A stretch of 57,503 nt of DNA, from positions 1 to 57,503 of the forward strand of contig JAZDJP010000068.1 in assembly GCA_043803805.1 (NCBI GenBank), given 5' to 3'. Position 1 is the stretch's first letter. Each line of letters starts with the position of its first letter. Under the pieces are notes generated by a model that saw only the letters and a program-made list of their open reading frames with translations, had not been told where the DNA came from and did no database searches. The DNA comes from JAZDJP01 sp043803805 (GTDB taxonomy: Bacteria > Planctomycetota > JAZDJP01). The translations under genes and the position numbers were made by a program. Shown here in pieces: positions 57,410-57,503 of the stretch.

Positions 57410-57503
57410 GGTCCATCTCGTAATGGTTCATCACCATCTCGTTGAGCGCGGCCACGCGCTCCGCGGGCGTTTGCGACCGCCACCAGGCCGCATCACGACC
57501 ATC
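57351..57503 (-). CDS. Partial small protein upstream of the nucleotidyltransferase, cut by the window edge
   Basis: The minus-strand frame is open from the edge and reads DAAWWRSQTPAERVAALNEM, then ELPARLQGVLTVARRPRR and TGA at 57351-57353. The W-RSxTPxERxAAL...RLQxVL pattern matches small helical proteins commonly encoded just before a nucleotidyltransferase gene. The N-terminus lies outside the window, so length and start are unknown. The 59-bp overlap with the next gene suggests coupled expression. Confidence 0.6.
   Translation of the reverse strand, partial: DGRDAAWWRSQTPAERVAALNEMVMNHYEMDHELPARLQGVLTVARRPRR

Overview
The window is a GC-rich, gene-dense bacterial chromosome segment of about 48 genes with no tRNA, rRNA, CRISPR array or intact insertion sequence. 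SecA, YidC, MnmE, HU, IspH, HtrA, GlgC/GlgA and complex I subunits show a diderm bacterium with an electron-transport chain and glycogen synthesis. A TPR/HExxH protease, an ECF sigma operon with a PDZ protein, a YCF48-like protein, several glycosidases, an exosortase and very many intergenic repeats fit a PVC-related or similar poorly cultured phylum. That placement is inference; no marker fixes it.

Layout. 1-7.1 kb: a DUF6941-type protein, then on the minus strand mnmE, yidC, a phosphoesterase, an HU protein and a secreted TPR metalloprotease. 7.3-11.7 kb: a minus-strand envelope block (YCF48-like protein, an LTxxQ-like protein, a PDZ protein, an anti-sigma-like protein, an ECF sigma factor). 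11.9-18.9 kb: mazEF with a disrupted mazF, a family 2 glycosyltransferase, a Na/Pi transporter with its DUF47/PhoU-like partner, and secA. 19-22.8 kb: a DUF6498 membrane protein, htrA and glgC. 22.9-34.8 kb: a carbohydrate region with a sugar isomerase plus GH38 mannosidase on the plus strand, convergent with a four-gene operon of glgA, a transglutaminase-like protein and two large glycosidase-like proteins; a 167-bp foldback element with 18-bp terminal inverted repeats separates the two. 34.9-46 kb: ferredoxin-NADP reductase, nuoA-H-J-K-L-M (membrane arm only, no nuoN and no peripheral-arm subunit) and lutABC. 46.1-54.6 kb: an exosortase, a VIT-domain protein with both a lipoprotein-like N-terminus and a PEP-CTERM-like C-terminus, and four more genes, three of them polytopic membrane proteins. 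54.7-57.5 kb: a winged-helix regulator with a membrane protein, ispH, and a nucleotidyltransferase pair running off the right edge.

Three themes stand out. First, the exosortase/VIT locus looks like a one-substrate protein-sorting system with a conserved-looking membrane entourage. Second, intergenic space is crowded with repeat families (octamer GACTCNNN arrays, CACGGAAA repeats, perfect palindromes, a short hairpin element placed before start codons), and several have entered genes: a 50-residue insertion in a membrane protein, a 44-residue tail on LutB, the stop codons of mnmE and ispH, and a hairpin insertion that cuts mazF from its start. Third, several genes have a good sigma-70 promoter whose -10 box lies only 6-10 nt before the start codon, which suggests leaderless or nearly leaderless mRNAs.
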